A stretch of DNA of 64,000 nt from Mycobacterium sp. (GCA_023264735.1 JAHFVD010000026.1:1-64000); one strand, 5' to 3'. Counted from the stretch's first letter, positions 9,078 through 17,793 are shown. Numbers and translations are program-made. Notes: generated by a model not told the origin, from the letters alone.

Positions 9078-9307
9078 GCGTCGTCCCGCCAGCGGTGCGT
9101 CGATGGGTCGAGCAGCGCGGTGAGGCGCTCGTCGGGCAGCCACACAAGAGTCTCCAATTCCAGGGCGTCGAGGAAGCGCACCCGGCCGGTGCGCAGGTCT
9201 TCCAGCCGCAACCGGGGGCCGTTGGCATCACGGTCGACGGTCACTGATACCTGGGCGAATTCGCTGGCCACCACTCCCGGTGGTGCTTGATCGGGTTCCA
9301 CACGCAC
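9074..9307 (-). CDS. Small conserved-looking protein between dioxygenase and thiolase genes
   Basis: 77 residues, GTG start at 9307, one base after the stop of the dioxygenase beta gene and overlapping the next thiolase start by four bases, so it is a real operon member. It has no signal peptide or membrane segment. The sequence is acidic, with a core VSVTVDRDANGPRLRLEDLRTG that reads like a short beta sheet, followed by DALELETLVWLPDERL and DPSTHRW. I do not recognise a family with confidence. Its position right after the Rieske subunits suggests an accessory role in that reaction (inference). Confidence 0.7.
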   Translation of the reverse strand: MRVEPDQAPPGVVASEFAQVSVTVDRDANGPRLRLEDLRTGRVRFLDALELETLVWLPDERLTALLDPSTHRWRDDA

Positions 9308-9308
9308 C

Positions 9309-9842
9309 TCAGATCATGAAGCCGAGAGTGGGCAGCGGCCGGTCGTTGTCGACCAGGACGACCTTCTTGTAGACCAGCCGGAGCCCGTCGTCGGTGCGAC
9401 GAACCCGGTAGGTGGTCCGGCCGCCCCACAGATGCGTTCCCCTGGCCCGAGATTCGAACAGCAGGAAGTTCGCGCCGATCTCGAGGTCGACACCTCCGGC
9501 GGGATTGACTCTGCCGCCGAGGAATTCGATATTGGACAACAGCCGGCGCATGTTCGACGGCGGAGCCTGCGCGTAGCGCTTACCGGTGCGGATCTGCGTT
9601 AGGCGCGTGCCGATGCGGCTCCGGTTGTCGCAGATGATCGCCATCTGTCGCGTCGGGTCGGCGTCGGCGCCATTGGCGGGCACCCAGTAGTAGGCGTCGT
9701 CGGTCCACAACGCTTCCCACGAGTCGAAGTCGTTCTCGTCGGCGAAACGGGCCTCGCGATACAGGAACTGCTCGACGTCGTATCGGTCGAATTCGGTTGG
9801 CACCGGCAGGAGTTCGTCGCGGGCAGACACGTGAGCGGTCAT
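9309..9842 (-). CDS. Aromatic-ring-hydroxylating dioxygenase beta (small) subunit
   Basis: 177 residues, matching the usual length and pattern of Rieske dioxygenase small subunits (SnoaL-like fold). Visible marks are VEQFLYREARFADENDFDSWEALWTDDAYYWVPAN near the N terminus, ICDNRSRIGTRLTQIRTG and RTTYRVRRTDDGLRLVYKKVVLVDND near the C terminus. It has a structural role in the alpha3beta3 hexamer and no metal site. It lies two bases downstream of the alpha-subunit gene. No ferredoxin or reductase gene is seen in the window, so electrons must come from proteins encoded elsewhere. Confidence 0.92.
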   Translation of the reverse strand: MTAHVSARDELLPVPTEFDRYDVEQFLYREARFADENDFDSWEALWTDDAYYWVPANGADADPTRQMAIICDNRSRIGTRLTQIRTGKRYAQAPPSNMRRLLSNIEFLGGRVNPAGGVDLEIGANFLLFESRARGTHLWGGRTTYRVRRTDDGLRLVYKKVVLVDNDRPLPTLGFMI

Positions 9843-9844
9843 CG

Positions 9845-11113
9845 TCAGTCCTGCTCCATCAGCTGCTTGTAGTGCGACCAGAACGCTCGCATACCGGTCT
9901 CGTCGGTGTTGGTGCCAATCGTGAAACCATGCTCGTCGACCCGCTCGCGGTTGAGCCCGCGCCGCACATCGAGCCACTCCGGCGACAGCGCCTCCAGGCC
10001 GGCCTGGTTGCGCTCGTACATCTCGGTGTCGTCGGCCAGCAGCATGCCGGCCGGCCCGACCGAGGCCAGGCACTGCGACACCAGGCGTTTGTTGAGCTCG
10101 GGTGCCCCGACCAGCTGCACGGCGGTGGAGTACTGCACGCACTCCCGGAAAGAGACCGGCTGCAGGTTGAACACCTGGATCTCGGCGATGAAGAGGTTCG
10201 GGAAGATCATGACGTGCGGGGCGCCCTCGATGAGGATCTGCTCGGCCGCTTCGCCGTGGCGGGCCCGCATCGCGGCAACGTATTCGGGGACCCGCGACTC
10301 GGTGGTGCCGAACCACCGCATCGGGGTGGCGAACTTGCGGAACTCCGGACGCAGATCGTTCTCGCTGTGGCCGTTGCCCAGATCGCGAGTTACCGCGGTC
10401 GACGAGTCGCTGTACAGCGGGCCGATCGTGGATTGGGTGACACCGAGGATCGCCCCGTGCACGAACTGTGGGTGGTAGCCGTCGGTCTCGTTCTCCACCA
10501 CCAGCTTCCAGTTGGCCCGGGTCTGATGCTGCAGCCAGCCGGCGTTGAGCTCAACAGTCCCTTCCGGGGACAGCCCGCAGAGACGGTCGATCTCGCCGGC
10601 CGCCGCCCCGAGGTGCTCGATCAGGCTCGGGCCGTCGGGGGCGAAGCTGCCGAACACGAACCCCCGGTATGAGTCCACCCTCGGGACCCGGCCCATCGGC
10701 ATGTCGAGCTGGCGCTCGCCGTACCCCTTGAAGAACGGAAACCCGATCAGCTCACCGGTGTTGCGGAACGTCCAGCCGTGGAACGGGCACCGGAATGTGC
10801 CCGAGTTGCCCTTCGCGTCATCGCAGACCTGGTTTCCGCGGTGGCTGCAGCGGTTGAGCAGCAGGTGGATCTGCCCGTCGCGGTCGCGCGTCATGATGAC
10901 GTCCTGCAGGCCCAGCTTCTTGCGGATGTAGTCGTTAGGCCTGGCGACTTCGCTCTCGTGCCCGACGAATACCCAACTGCGATACCAGATTTTCTTCAGC
11001 TCTTCGGCGAAGATCGTCGGGTCGGTGTACATCGACCCGTGCACCCGGTCGGGGCGGATCAAGCGGTCGTAGCGGCCTGCGGTACCCGCGGCCGGATCAA
11101 TCACCGAGGTCAT
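9845..11113 (-). CDS. Aromatic-ring-hydroxylating dioxygenase alpha subunit (Rieske, mononuclear iron)
   Basis: 422-residue catalytic subunit. The Rieske [2Fe-2S] ligands are C89, H91, C109 and H112 (NRCSHRGN and CPFHGW). The mononuclear iron site is in ENETDGYHPQFVH (D211, H214, H219). It should add O2 across, or hydroxylate, a ring or alkene substrate using two electrons from a ferredoxin system. It is the fourth gene of the operon, after three crotonases, and overlaps the third by four bases (ATGA). That a dioxygenase sits with CoA-ligase and thiolase genes suggests the substrate may be an acyl-CoA or a ring released during its breakdown. Confidence 0.95.
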   Translation of the reverse strand: MTSVIDPAAGTAGRYDRLIRPDRVHGSMYTDPTIFAEELKKIWYRSWVFVGHESEVARPNDYIRKKLGLQDVIMTRDRDGQIHLLLNRCSHRGNQVCDDAKGNSGTFRCPFHGWTFRNTGELIGFPFFKGYGERQLDMPMGRVPRVDSYRGFVFGSFAPDGPSLIEHLGAAAGEIDRLCGLSPEGTVELNAGWLQHQTRANWKLVVENETDGYHPQFVHGAILGVTQSTIGPLYSDSSTAVTRDLGNGHSENDLRPEFRKFATPMRWFGTTESRVPEYVAAMRARHGEAAEQILIEGAPHVMIFPNLFIAEIQVFNLQPVSFRECVQYSTAVQLVGAPELNKRLVSQCLASVGPAGMLLADDTEMYERNQAGLEALSPEWLDVRRGLNRERVDEHGFTIGTNTDETGMRAFWSHYKQLMEQD

Positions 11114-11895
11114 TGCGGTACTCCTTGTTTGGTTCCGAATACCGGACTCCGCTTGGCGGCGAACGCGTCGACCGCCTCGCCGAAGTCGTCGCTGTCGAAG
11201 AGGCGCGCCTGCTCGGCGGCTTCCCGGTCCAGGACATCCAGCGGGTGCATCGTCGGGGCGATCGCGAGCATCGCCTTGATGACACCGAGGGCTTCTGCGG
11301 GCCGGTGCGCCAACGTGGCGGCATCGGCCATGGCGGCGGCCAAGGCGCCACCCGGCTCGGCCAGGCTGTCGACCAAGCCCTGCTCGTGCGCATCGGTCGC
11401 GGACAGCGGTGTCGGGAACATGATCAGTTGGCGGGTCGCTGCCACCCCGATCCGGGCCGGCAGCGACACGTATGTGCCCATGTCGCCGGAAAGCCCGACG
11501 TTGGTGAAGGTGGCCCCGAACCGGGCGTCACGCGCGGCGATCACCCGGTCGCAGGCCGCCGCGAGCCCCATGCCCGCGCCGAAGGCTGATCCCTCCACCG
11601 CGGCCAGAACCGGCTTCGGTGTCGCCCAAATCGCACGAATCACCTTTTGCGCCAGATTGATCCGCTCAAGCGCCGCATCGAAGGGCAGCCGGGTCATGGT
11701 CGCGATATCACCGCCTGAGCAGAACGAACCACCGGCACCCGTCAGCACGATCGCCCGCACCTGCGGATCGGCATCGGCGGTCTCGATGGCCTCGGCCAGG
11801 GCGATGCGCAATGGCAGGTCGATCGCGTTTCGAACGTCCGGCCGGTTGAGCGTGATCGTGCGAACCGCGCCGGTGTCGTCGACGAGGATGGTCAT
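11110..11895 (-). CDS. Enoyl-CoA hydratase/isomerase family protein (crotonase 3)
   Basis: 261-residue crotonase-fold protein. The CoA-binding oxyanion loop is in GAGGSFCSGGDIATM near residue 62 and the second loop is EGSAFGAGMGLAAACD. The region that in true hydratases carries the catalytic Glu (PE...PGAGG) reads TFTNVGLSGDMGTYVSL, with an Asp in SGDMG. It may be an isomerase, a hydrolase or a ring-cleaving crotonase and not a standard hydratase. Start at 11895 is set by the ATGA overlap with the next crotonase gene. A longer upstream frame has no support. Confidence 0.85.
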   Translation of the reverse strand: MTILVDDTGAVRTITLNRPDVRNAIDLPLRIALAEAIETADADPQVRAIVLTGAGGSFCSGGDIATMTRLPFDAALERINLAQKVIRAIWATPKPVLAAVEGSAFGAGMGLAAACDRVIAARDARFGATFTNVGLSGDMGTYVSLPARIGVAATRQLIMFPTPLSATDAHEQGLVDSLAEPGGALAAAMADAATLAHRPAEALGVIKAMLAIAPTMHPLDVLDREAAEQARLFDSDDFGEAVDAFAAKRSPVFGTKQGVPQ

Positions 11896-12692
11896 GATCC
11901 GCCGAACTTCGGGGGGCGCCGTTCGATCACCGCGCGCAGCCCCTCCAAGGCGTCGGCGGTGCCGGACAGTTCGGAGACGGTGCGGGCTTCTTCGGCCAAC
12001 CGTTGTTCCACCGACTGGCCGACGCCGCTCCACACCAGTCGTTTGGTGGCCGACAGGGCCTGGGTGGGCAGTTGCACGAGAGACAGAGCCAGTTCCTCGG
12101 CACGTGCCGTCAGCGCATCGTCGTCGACCACCTCGGTGATGAGCCCGATCTGCGCGGCCTCCTCGGCGGTCAGCGTGGGATTGGTCAGCAGGATCCGCAG
12201 GGCCTGCCGCAGCCCGACGAGCTGGGCCAGCGTGACCGACGACCCGCCGTCGGGTGCCATGCCGACGCGTACGGCGCCGGAGAAGAATTTCGCCGACCGC
12301 GCGGCCACGACGATGTCTGAGGCGCAGACCAGGCCCAGTCCCCCGCCACCGGCGGCAAACCCCTGCACCGCGGTAACGACCGGCACCCGCAGCTGGATCA
12401 GCGCCGCAGTGGCCAACTGCAGCCACGCGGTGGCCTCACGCAGGTAGTCGGGCAGCGCAGCACCCTTGGATTCGAACGTCTTGACGTCACCGCCCGCGCA
12501 GAAGTTGCGGCCCTCGCCGGTGAGCAAGACGACGCGCGCCGCCGGATCGGCATGGACGGTCAGGATCGCCTCGTGCAGCGCCTTGAGAATCTCGACGTTG
12601 AGACCGTTGGACGCCTCCGGGCGGTTCAGCCGCAACCGGGCGATACCGTCGCTGACCTGCAAGACCACCGGGGCGTCGATCGATGTCGTCAT
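11892..12692 (-). CDS. Enoyl-CoA hydratase/isomerase family protein (crotonase 2)
   Basis: 266-residue crotonase. First oxyanion loop: GEGRNFCAGGDVKTFES. Second: QGFAAGGGGLGLVCASDIV. The usual Glu positions are not conserved; the second active-site loop reads VGMAPDGGSSVTLAQLVG, where the Asp is at the place used by PaaG-type and other delta-3,delta-2-enoyl-CoA isomerases. I therefore favour isomerase over hydratase. It overlaps both neighbouring crotonase genes by four bases and must be co-translated with them. Confidence 0.86.
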   Translation of the reverse strand: MTTSIDAPVVLQVSDGIARLRLNRPEASNGLNVEILKALHEAILTVHADPAARVVLLTGEGRNFCAGGDVKTFESKGAALPDYLREATAWLQLATAALIQLRVPVVTAVQGFAAGGGGLGLVCASDIVVAARSAKFFSGAVRVGMAPDGGSSVTLAQLVGLRQALRILLTNPTLTAEEAAQIGLITEVVDDDALTARAEELALSLVQLPTQALSATKRLVWSGVGQSVEQRLAEEARTVSELSGTADALEGLRAVIERRPPKFGGS

Positions 12693-13456
12693 GCGCGGAC
12701 CTCTCTGCTCTGGAATGCCGTGACACTGCTGGATCCCGCGTCACCGGCGATGTGGGCCACCACGGCGTCCATCTCGGCGTCGAGTCCCGCGCGCACGCCG
12801 TCGTCGACGCCGATTGCCACCAGCCGCTTGATGGTGACGACGGCGTCGCGTCGTCGTCCGGCCAGTCGTTCGGCGAAATGCACGATGCCGTCGTCGAATT
12901 CGTCCTGCGGGAAGGAGCGGTAGGCCAGCCCCAGGTGGACCGCCTCGAGCCCGGACATCCGCTCCCCGGACAGCAGCACGCCGAGCGCCTGCTGCCTGCC
13001 GATGATCCGCGGCAGCCGTGCCGTCCCACCGCCGCCGGGGACCATCCCGAAGTTGATGTGGTTGTCGGCGATCCGGGCGGCGTCGCTGACCAGCACGATG
13101 TCGGCGGCTTGCATCAATTCGAAGCCACCCGCCGCGGCGGACCCTTCGACCGCGGCGATCACCGGGACTTCGACGCCTGCGATGGCGTCACAGGCCTCGC
13201 GAAAGGACGCGAACAACCCGGTCAGCGCCGTGGAGCCTTCTGCACGAAGCCGTTGGACCTCTTCAAAGTCGCCGCCGGCGCAGAAGTTTCCGCCGCTGCC
13301 CCGGATCACGATCACGTTCACCGCCGGATCCGCGCCCAGCGACTCGATGGCGTCGCGCAGCCCACGTGCCAGCTCGACGGTGATCGCGTTCATCCGATCC
13401 GGCCGGTTCAGGGTGATCCACCCGACGTGACTATCGAGCGACGTCATGACGCTCAT
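12689..13456 (-). CDS. Enoyl-CoA hydratase/isomerase family protein (crotonase 1, first gene of operon)
   Basis: 255 residues; ATG at 13456 with GGAGA upstream. Loops GSGGNFCAGGDFEEV and EGSAAAGGFELMQAADIV form the CoA oxyanion hole. At the two hydratase Glu positions I see H (NHINFGMVPGGGG) and G (QQALGVLLSGERM), so neither acid is present. The reaction may differ from simple hydration, or it may be a non-catalytic partner. It is the first gene of the 12-gene operon, whose promoter lies in 13457-13565. Confidence 0.85.
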   Translation of the reverse strand: MSVMTSLDSHVGWITLNRPDRMNAITVELARGLRDAIESLGADPAVNVIVIRGSGGNFCAGGDFEEVQRLRAEGSTALTGLFASFREACDAIAGVEVPVIAAVEGSAAAGGFELMQAADIVLVSDAARIADNHINFGMVPGGGGTARLPRIIGRQQALGVLLSGERMSGLEAVHLGLAYRSFPQDEFDDGIVHFAERLAGRRRDAVVTIKRLVAIGVDDGVRAGLDAEMDAVVAHIAGDAGSSSVTAFQSREVRA

Positions 13457-13565
13457 CGGGGTCTCCTCAACAGCCGGATATGGACAAATCTAACCGAAAT
13501 TTCTAATCTAGGTTAAACCAACTTCTGGGGTGGCCTCAAGTGCGCCCCGACCGGGAAGGGTCATC
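13457..13565. promoter_or_regulatory. Divergent promoter region of the 12-gene operon and the SDR gene
   Basis: AT-richer than its surroundings. It holds an inverted repeat TAACC (13491-13495), 15 bases, GGTTA (13511-13515), which could be a TetR-type or similar operator controlling both directions. No regulator gene is adjacent; the nearest TetR is at 16488. Only the repeat is directly visible. Confidence 0.45.
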
Positions 13566-14363
13566 GTGGATCTGGGACTGGCCAATGCCCGTGTGGTGAT
13601 CACCGGCGGCGCGTCGAACATCGGGCGGGGCATCGTGCATCAATTCGCCGCCGAGGGCGCGCGAATCGTGTTGAACGACATTGACGAACCACAGGCCGAG
13701 AAGGTGAAGGCCGAGGCACTGGAGGCCGGCGCGGCGGCCGTCGAACTCGCGATCGCCGACCTGACGACGCCTGAGGGCGGCGAGATCGCCGTCGGCACCG
13801 CCGTCGAGCACTGGGGCGGGATCGATGTGCTGGTCAACAACGCCGGCTGGAGCGTGCCGGGGTTCATTGCTACCGACACCGACCGCGACAAATGGCAGCG
13901 CACCATCGAAATCAACTTCTTCTCGGCGATCGCCGCGACGCAGGCCGCGATCGGACCGATGAAGGAGGGCGGTGGCGGCTCGATCGTGTTCATCGCCAGC
14001 GACGCGGCCTTCGGGCAGATCCGCCAGGGCGTCTACGGAGCGTCGAAAGCGGCGATGGTCGCACTGGCCCGCACCACGGCACGGGAACACGGCCGCCACG
14101 GCATCCGATCCAATATCGTCTGCCCCGGTTTGGTCATCCCGGAAAGCGCCGACGCGGTTGGGGCGGCCAGCCTGTGGTCGGTCGGCCAGGACGAGGTCTT
14201 CAACCCCAAGCAGATCGAGTTCATGCTCAAGGACACCCCCACACGCCAGCTGACTACCGCCCACGATGTCGGGAACGCGGTGCTGTTCTTCGCCTCCCCG
14301 GTGGCGGCCGGCCAGGTGACCGGTCAGCTGATCTCGGTCAGCGGCGGCTACACAATGCCCTAG
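13566..14363 (+). CDS. Short-chain dehydrogenase/reductase
   Basis: 265-residue classical SDR: VVITGGASNIGRGIVHQF near the N terminus, NNAGWSVPG, the Ser of GGSIVFIASDAAF, and the catalytic YGASKAAM (Y-x3-K). It should oxidise or reduce an alcohol/ketone with NAD(P). I prefer the GTG at 13566 because GGGAAGGG lies five bases upstream; a GTG at 13530 in the same frame has no ribosome site. It is divergent from the large operon and probably belongs to the same pathway. The substrate is unknown. Confidence 0.88.
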   Translation: MDLGLANARVVITGGASNIGRGIVHQFAAEGARIVLNDIDEPQAEKVKAEALEAGAAAVELAIADLTTPEGGEIAVGTAVEHWGGIDVLVNNAGWSVPGFIATDTDRDKWQRTIEINFFSAIAATQAAIGPMKEGGGGSIVFIASDAAFGQIRQGVYGASKAAMVALARTTAREHGRHGIRSNIVCPGLVIPESADAVGAASLWSVGQDEVFNPKQIEFMLKDTPTRQLTTAHDVGNAVLFFASPVAAGQVTGQLISVSGGYTMP

Positions 14364-14392
14364 CTTCGTCAATCACGCGTGCACCCGCTTCC

Positions 14393-14455
14393 GCGAGACT
14401 GTAGTTGTGGATACGTCCACTCGCACTTCTGCGCGATAACTACAGTCTGGGCGAG
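14393..14455 (+). repeat. 60-bp palindromic repeat, copy B
   Basis: Begins GCGAGACTGTAGTT and ends AACTACAGTCTGGGCGAG. Here the two arms CTGTAGTT and AACTACAG are perfectly complementary, a compensated change relative to the other copies. It lies between the convergent genes ending at 14363 and 14560, in direct orientation with copy C about 80 bases further on. Confidence 0.8.
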
Positions 14456-14535
14456 ATCTGTCGGAATCTGCTGCGAATATGCCGCAGGGACTCTCGACCT
14501 GGCTGCGCGGGGCTGGGACGGTACGCGGCGACACT

Positions 14536-14597
14536 GCGAGGCTGTAGCTATCGACACCCTCACTCGCACTTCTGCTCGATAACAACAGCTTCGGCGA
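14536..14597 (+). repeat. 60-bp palindromic repeat, copy C
   Basis: Begins GCGAGGCTGTAGCTATCGAC and ends GATAACAACAGCTTCGGCGA. It overlaps the 3' end of the membrane protein gene at 14560-15363, so the last dozen codons of that gene are made from repeat sequence. Same orientation as copy B. Confidence 0.8.
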
Positions 14598-15363
14598 CGT
14601 CGCGCCTCGGCGCGACAAGCAACTTGCACAGCAGCCCCACCGTGCTGGCGATACCGCCGACGACGGTCAGCGCGGCCAGATGGACGAGGATCATCGGCGG
14701 GTCCTCGACCGAATGCCGAACCGACAGGTACAGGATCCCGGTGCCGAACAACCCGGCCGCGAACGCCACCGGCACCACGGGGATCAGGTAGAGCTGGGCA
14801 ATTCCACGCAGCTGCGGCGCAAGCCGGTAGATCACGATGCCACTGACGAGCGCCGACATCGCATTGGTGAAGCCCAGGAAGATCGGGTAGCCGAGCACGA
14901 CGAACGGCTGACTGTCTTGGTACTCATAGACTTTCAGCACACTGACGTAGGTCATCTCGGCGGCGATCGCCATCACCACGATGAATGCATACATCGTCCA
15001 TACGGTGCGGACGGCGGGACGGCGCGCGATCGTGCGGGCGATGAACACGGTGGCTCCGCCGTAGAAGGTCAGGTAGGCCGCGGGCACCCAGATCGGTTGA
15101 TGACTACCGAATGTCGTGTAGAGATGCCACTGCCCCTGTTCGCGGAACCACAATCCGTACAGGTGGTCGAAGAGCGGTTCCATCAGACAGGTGAGCGTGC
15201 CGCTGGCGAGGACGAACAGCGGCCAGACGATCGATTCCCGGCGGCACAGCCGTGCAACCCAGATGAGGACCATGAGCGCAAGGCCGAACGTGAGCGCGGT
15301 GGCGATCCATTGGCCGGTCGGCCAGACCGGGGTATCGATTCCCAGCGTTGTCACGGGTGCCAT
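14560..15363 (-). CDS. AveC-superfamily membrane protein, 'EPxxD' type, copy 1
   Basis: 267-residue polytopic membrane protein, about seven hydrophobic segments. Motif 1 at the start of helix 3 reads ASGTLTCLMEPLFDHLYGLW (EPxxD). Motif 2, a membrane glutamate, is in AIAAEMTYVSVLKVYEYQ, followed by LGYPIFLGFTNAM. The same layout recurs at 17921, 24394 and 41375. ATG 15363 is chosen for its GGAGG at proper spacing. The C terminus (VVIEQKCE) is encoded by repeat copy C. It lies 12 bases after the AveC-type gene at 15376 and is co-transcribed with it. Function unknown; embedded acids suggest an intramembrane isomerase or cyclase (inference). Confidence 0.8.
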   Translation of the reverse strand: MAPVTTLGIDTPVWPTGQWIATALTFGLALMVLIWVARLCRRESIVWPLFVLASGTLTCLMEPLFDHLYGLWFREQGQWHLYTTFGSHQPIWVPAAYLTFYGGATVFIARTIARRPAVRTVWTMYAFIVVMAIAAEMTYVSVLKVYEYQDSQPFVVLGYPIFLGFTNAMSALVSGIVIYRLAPQLRGIAQLYLIPVVPVAFAAGLFGTGILYLSVRHSVEDPPMILVHLAALTVVGGIASTVGLLCKLLVAPRRDVAEAVVIEQKCE

Positions 15364-15375
15364 CACATCCTCCGA

Positions 15376-16377
15376 TCAGCCGGGCAGCAGATAGCTGGGC
15401 AGGTGAGCATGCGAGGTTCCGATCAGTCCGAGCCAGTTGAACGGCAGGTGGTACACGAACACCAAAGTGACCATGCAGAATCCGAGAACCGCGAAGTTTC
15501 GCACGTGTGAGCGCAGCGCTGGGCGCCAGCGTTCCGAGCCAAGCTCGATCGGTGACTCCCCCGCCGGTCGCTCCTGGGCCTCCATCCTGGCCCAGGTGAA
15601 GACACATCCCACGAAGGCCACCAGAACCGACTCGTAGATGGGGAACTGATACACCTCTCCTGGCCACAACGTCAGGGGCTCATAGGTTTTCGCGAAGGCG
15701 TAGGCGTGGGTGGTCCTGATCACCACGTTCTCCACCACGAAATCGAAGATGAATTCGAAAATGAAGACAAAAACGAACAGGCGGAACTTGGACATGGCCG
15801 GCCACCGGCGTCGTACCCGCTTGGCCTCGTGGCAGGCCACGATCGCCACCCCGGCACAGAAGTAGATGTACATCGGCGGGCCCCAGATCAGCGACTCCGC
15901 ATAACGGCTCGGCGCTTCCGGGTTGTGGAACGGCAGGAAGCGTACCCAGACACCGCGATTGACGTTGGCACTGTTCCAGGCGAACAGATACTGCTGCACG
16001 TTGAGGAAAGCGTCGGCAACGAAGCAGATGATGCCCCCGATGACGAACTTGCCGTCCAGACTCAGCGAGCCGGTCTCCCGCAGCGGTTTGACCACGCAGT
16101 ACCAGACGAAGGCGGCCATGACCGCAAGGCTGATCGCCTCGAAGATGCGCAGTGCGACCAGTCGCCAGTCCTGCATGACGTCGGGTCCGATCCTCGGCGC
16201 CGGAGAGAACTCCTCCCCCGAAGTCACCCATCCCACAATGACTTCGACGCAGATCACAAACCACACGACGCCGAGGAGGGCCAGGAACGTCGCGGGACCC
16301 TGCCGCCCGAGCGGCGGCGGATCCGGCACAGACTGCTTCTCGGCGACAGCGTCGCCGGTGCCGGCAGTCAAGGACAT
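15376..16377 (-). CDS. AveC-like (spirocyclase AveC family) membrane protein, copy 1
   Basis: 333-residue polytopic membrane protein. It resembles the family named after AveC, the spiroketal cyclase/dehydratase of avermectin synthesis. Motif 1 is GGIICFVADAFLNVQQYLFAWN; motif 2 is FEFIFDFVVENVVIRTTHAYAF, followed by WPGEVYQFPIYES. The proteins at 26928 and 37440 share both blocks. The ATG at 16377 follows GGAGG by eight bases. It is the first gene of a two-gene unit with 14560, divergent from the TetR at 16488. The family link is from memory of sequence pattern; activity is not known for mycobacterial members. Confidence 0.75.
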   Translation of the reverse strand: MSLTAGTGDAVAEKQSVPDPPPLGRQGPATFLALLGVVWFVICVEVIVGWVTSGEEFSPAPRIGPDVMQDWRLVALRIFEAISLAVMAAFVWYCVVKPLRETGSLSLDGKFVIGGIICFVADAFLNVQQYLFAWNSANVNRGVWVRFLPFHNPEAPSRYAESLIWGPPMYIYFCAGVAIVACHEAKRVRRRWPAMSKFRLFVFVFIFEFIFDFVVENVVIRTTHAYAFAKTYEPLTLWPGEVYQFPIYESVLVAFVGCVFTWARMEAQERPAGESPIELGSERWRPALRSHVRNFAVLGFCMVTLVFVYHLPFNWLGLIGTSHAHLPSYLLPG

Positions 16378-16395
16378 CTCGCACACCTCCGGTGG

Positions 16396-16413
16396 ACAAA
16401 CTAGACGATTTGT
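16396..16413. promoter_or_regulatory. Inverted repeat in the AveC/TetR divergent promoter
   Basis: ACAAA (16396-16400), eight bases, TTTGT (16409-16413), in the gap between the AveC-like gene (minus) and the TetR gene (plus). A plausible operator for that TetR; the arms are short, so confidence is modest. Confidence 0.4.
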
Positions 16414-16487
16414 AATCGCAGGGGTGATAATGACGCCATGAACGCTGACATGTCAACTGACGCGTCGCAGCCGAGTGGTCTGCCGAT

Positions 16488-17078
16488 ATGACGCAGACCG
16501 CCCGTGACGAGGCACGCAGCCGCGTCGTCGCTGCCGCCCGGGAGTTGTTCCGCACCAACGGAGTCCGCGCAGTGACGATGACCGACGTGGCCAGCGGCGC
16601 CGGCTACAGCCGGCAGATGGTGTACAAGGTGTTCTTCGACCGCCGCGAGTTGGTGCTGGCCGCGGTCATCGAACGAATCGTCGAGATCGCCGACGCCGCC
16701 ACACCCGGCGCCCAGGTCCCCGACGGCGGTTTCACCGAGTCGTTTGTCGAACTCTCGGTTCAGATCATCGAGACCCTGCGCAACGATCCCGAGCTGACGA
16801 CGCTGCTCGGCGACGGCAGTCCGGTCACCGCGCACGAGGCGCTGTGGGCGCCCGAACTCGTCGAGCGGGCGGTGCGATTCTGGCAGCCGTGGCTGGATTT
16901 CGGCCGTACTCATCACCTGCTCCGCGACGACTTGTCCAATCGGGATCTCGCGGACTGGCTGCACACCGTCTACGCGTCGATCATCCTGCGCCGCAACATC
17001 CCTGCGGCCGACGAGCGGGTGATGATCGAACGTTTCGTGATGACATCGCTGGCGATGGCCAGGGTCGCGCCCCGCTGA
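16488..17078 (+). CDS. TetR-family regulator
   Basis: 196 residues. The N-terminal helix-turn-helix reads ARELFRTNGVRAVTMTDVASGAGYSRQMVYKVFFDRRELV (given here in part: residues 15-55). The C-terminal domain is a ligand pocket of unknown specificity. It is divergent from the AveC-like operon at 15376-14560 and probably represses it and itself. It is convergent with the TetR gene at 17083, five bases apart. Confidence 0.88.
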   Translation: MTQTARDEARSRVVAAARELFRTNGVRAVTMTDVASGAGYSRQMVYKVFFDRRELVLAAVIERIVEIADAATPGAQVPDGGFTESFVELSVQIIETLRNDPELTTLLGDGSPVTAHEALWAPELVERAVRFWQPWLDFGRTHHLLRDDLSNRDLADWLHTVYASIILRRNIPAADERVMIERFVMTSLAMARVAPR

Positions 17079-17082
17079 GCTC

Positions 17083-17709
17083 TCACTTCCCGTAGAGGGT
17101 GCCGTTCCACATCGCCACGAGGGGCCCGACCATCGCCTCCTCGTCGGTGAGCTCGGGATCCACTCCCATGCCGGCGATGTGCAGCACCCGCTCGGTGCTC
17201 CAGAACAGGGTGGCCGCCAGGGTCCGGCTCGGCAGTTCCGAGGTGATCAGCCCCGCCGCACGCTCCCGGTCGATTTCCACGGCACCCGCGGCGACGAAGC
17301 GCTCCACCACCGCCAGCCAGAGTGTGCGCAGCGGTGGCTCGCTGTGCCAGTGCTGATTGGCCGCCTGCAGCACCGCGCGGTGCCGGTGCCATGCGTGGGT
17401 CACCGCACGGATACTGCGCTCCAACGCCTTTGACGGCGGGTCGTCGGTGGGGCGTTCCAGAAATGGCTGCACGGTGCCGAAGATGTCCTCCATGGCCGCC
17501 TCGAGCAGACCAGACAGGACCGAGAACTTCGACGCGAAGTAGAAGTAGAACGTGGCGCGCGAAATGTTCGCCTCGGTGAGGATCTGCGCCACGCTGATGT
17601 CACTGAAGCCCTGGCGCTCCATCAGCCGGGCGGTCGCCGCATAGATGGCGTCGACAGGCGGCACTCCGTTGAGGTCAACCGAGCGCGGTCGACGCGTCGC
17701 CTCCGTCAT
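17083..17709 (-). CDS. TetR-family regulator
   Basis: 208 residues from the ATG at 17709 (a GTG three codons upstream is possible). The recognition helix region reads FSDISVAQILTEANISRATFYFYFASKFSVL. The C-terminal half (WHRHRAVLQAANQHWHSEP) is the usual alpha-helical ligand domain. It is divergent from the membrane protein gene at 17921 with 211 bases between them, which hold a 10-bp palindrome at 17794. It likely controls the 17921-22332 operon. Confidence 0.88.
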   Translation of the reverse strand: MTEATRRPRSVDLNGVPPVDAIYAATARLMERQGFSDISVAQILTEANISRATFYFYFASKFSVLSGLLEAAMEDIFGTVQPFLERPTDDPPSKALERSIRAVTHAWHRHRAVLQAANQHWHSEPPLRTLWLAVVERFVAAGAVEIDRERAAGLITSELPSRTLAATLFWSTERVLHIAGMGVDPELTDEEAMVGPLVAMWNGTLYGK

Positions 17710-17793
17710 CGCAGCCACCTTACCGTCGTGCGACGACCGCTCATGCGGCGCCGCCAGACGAATTTAAGCAAATTTCAAACCAGGTATACACAA

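Noticed and set aside
13482..16400. TGGACAAA shared by the promoters at 13482 and 16393 as a common operator
   Set aside because: Eight bases without symmetry or further similarity is too little in two promoters.
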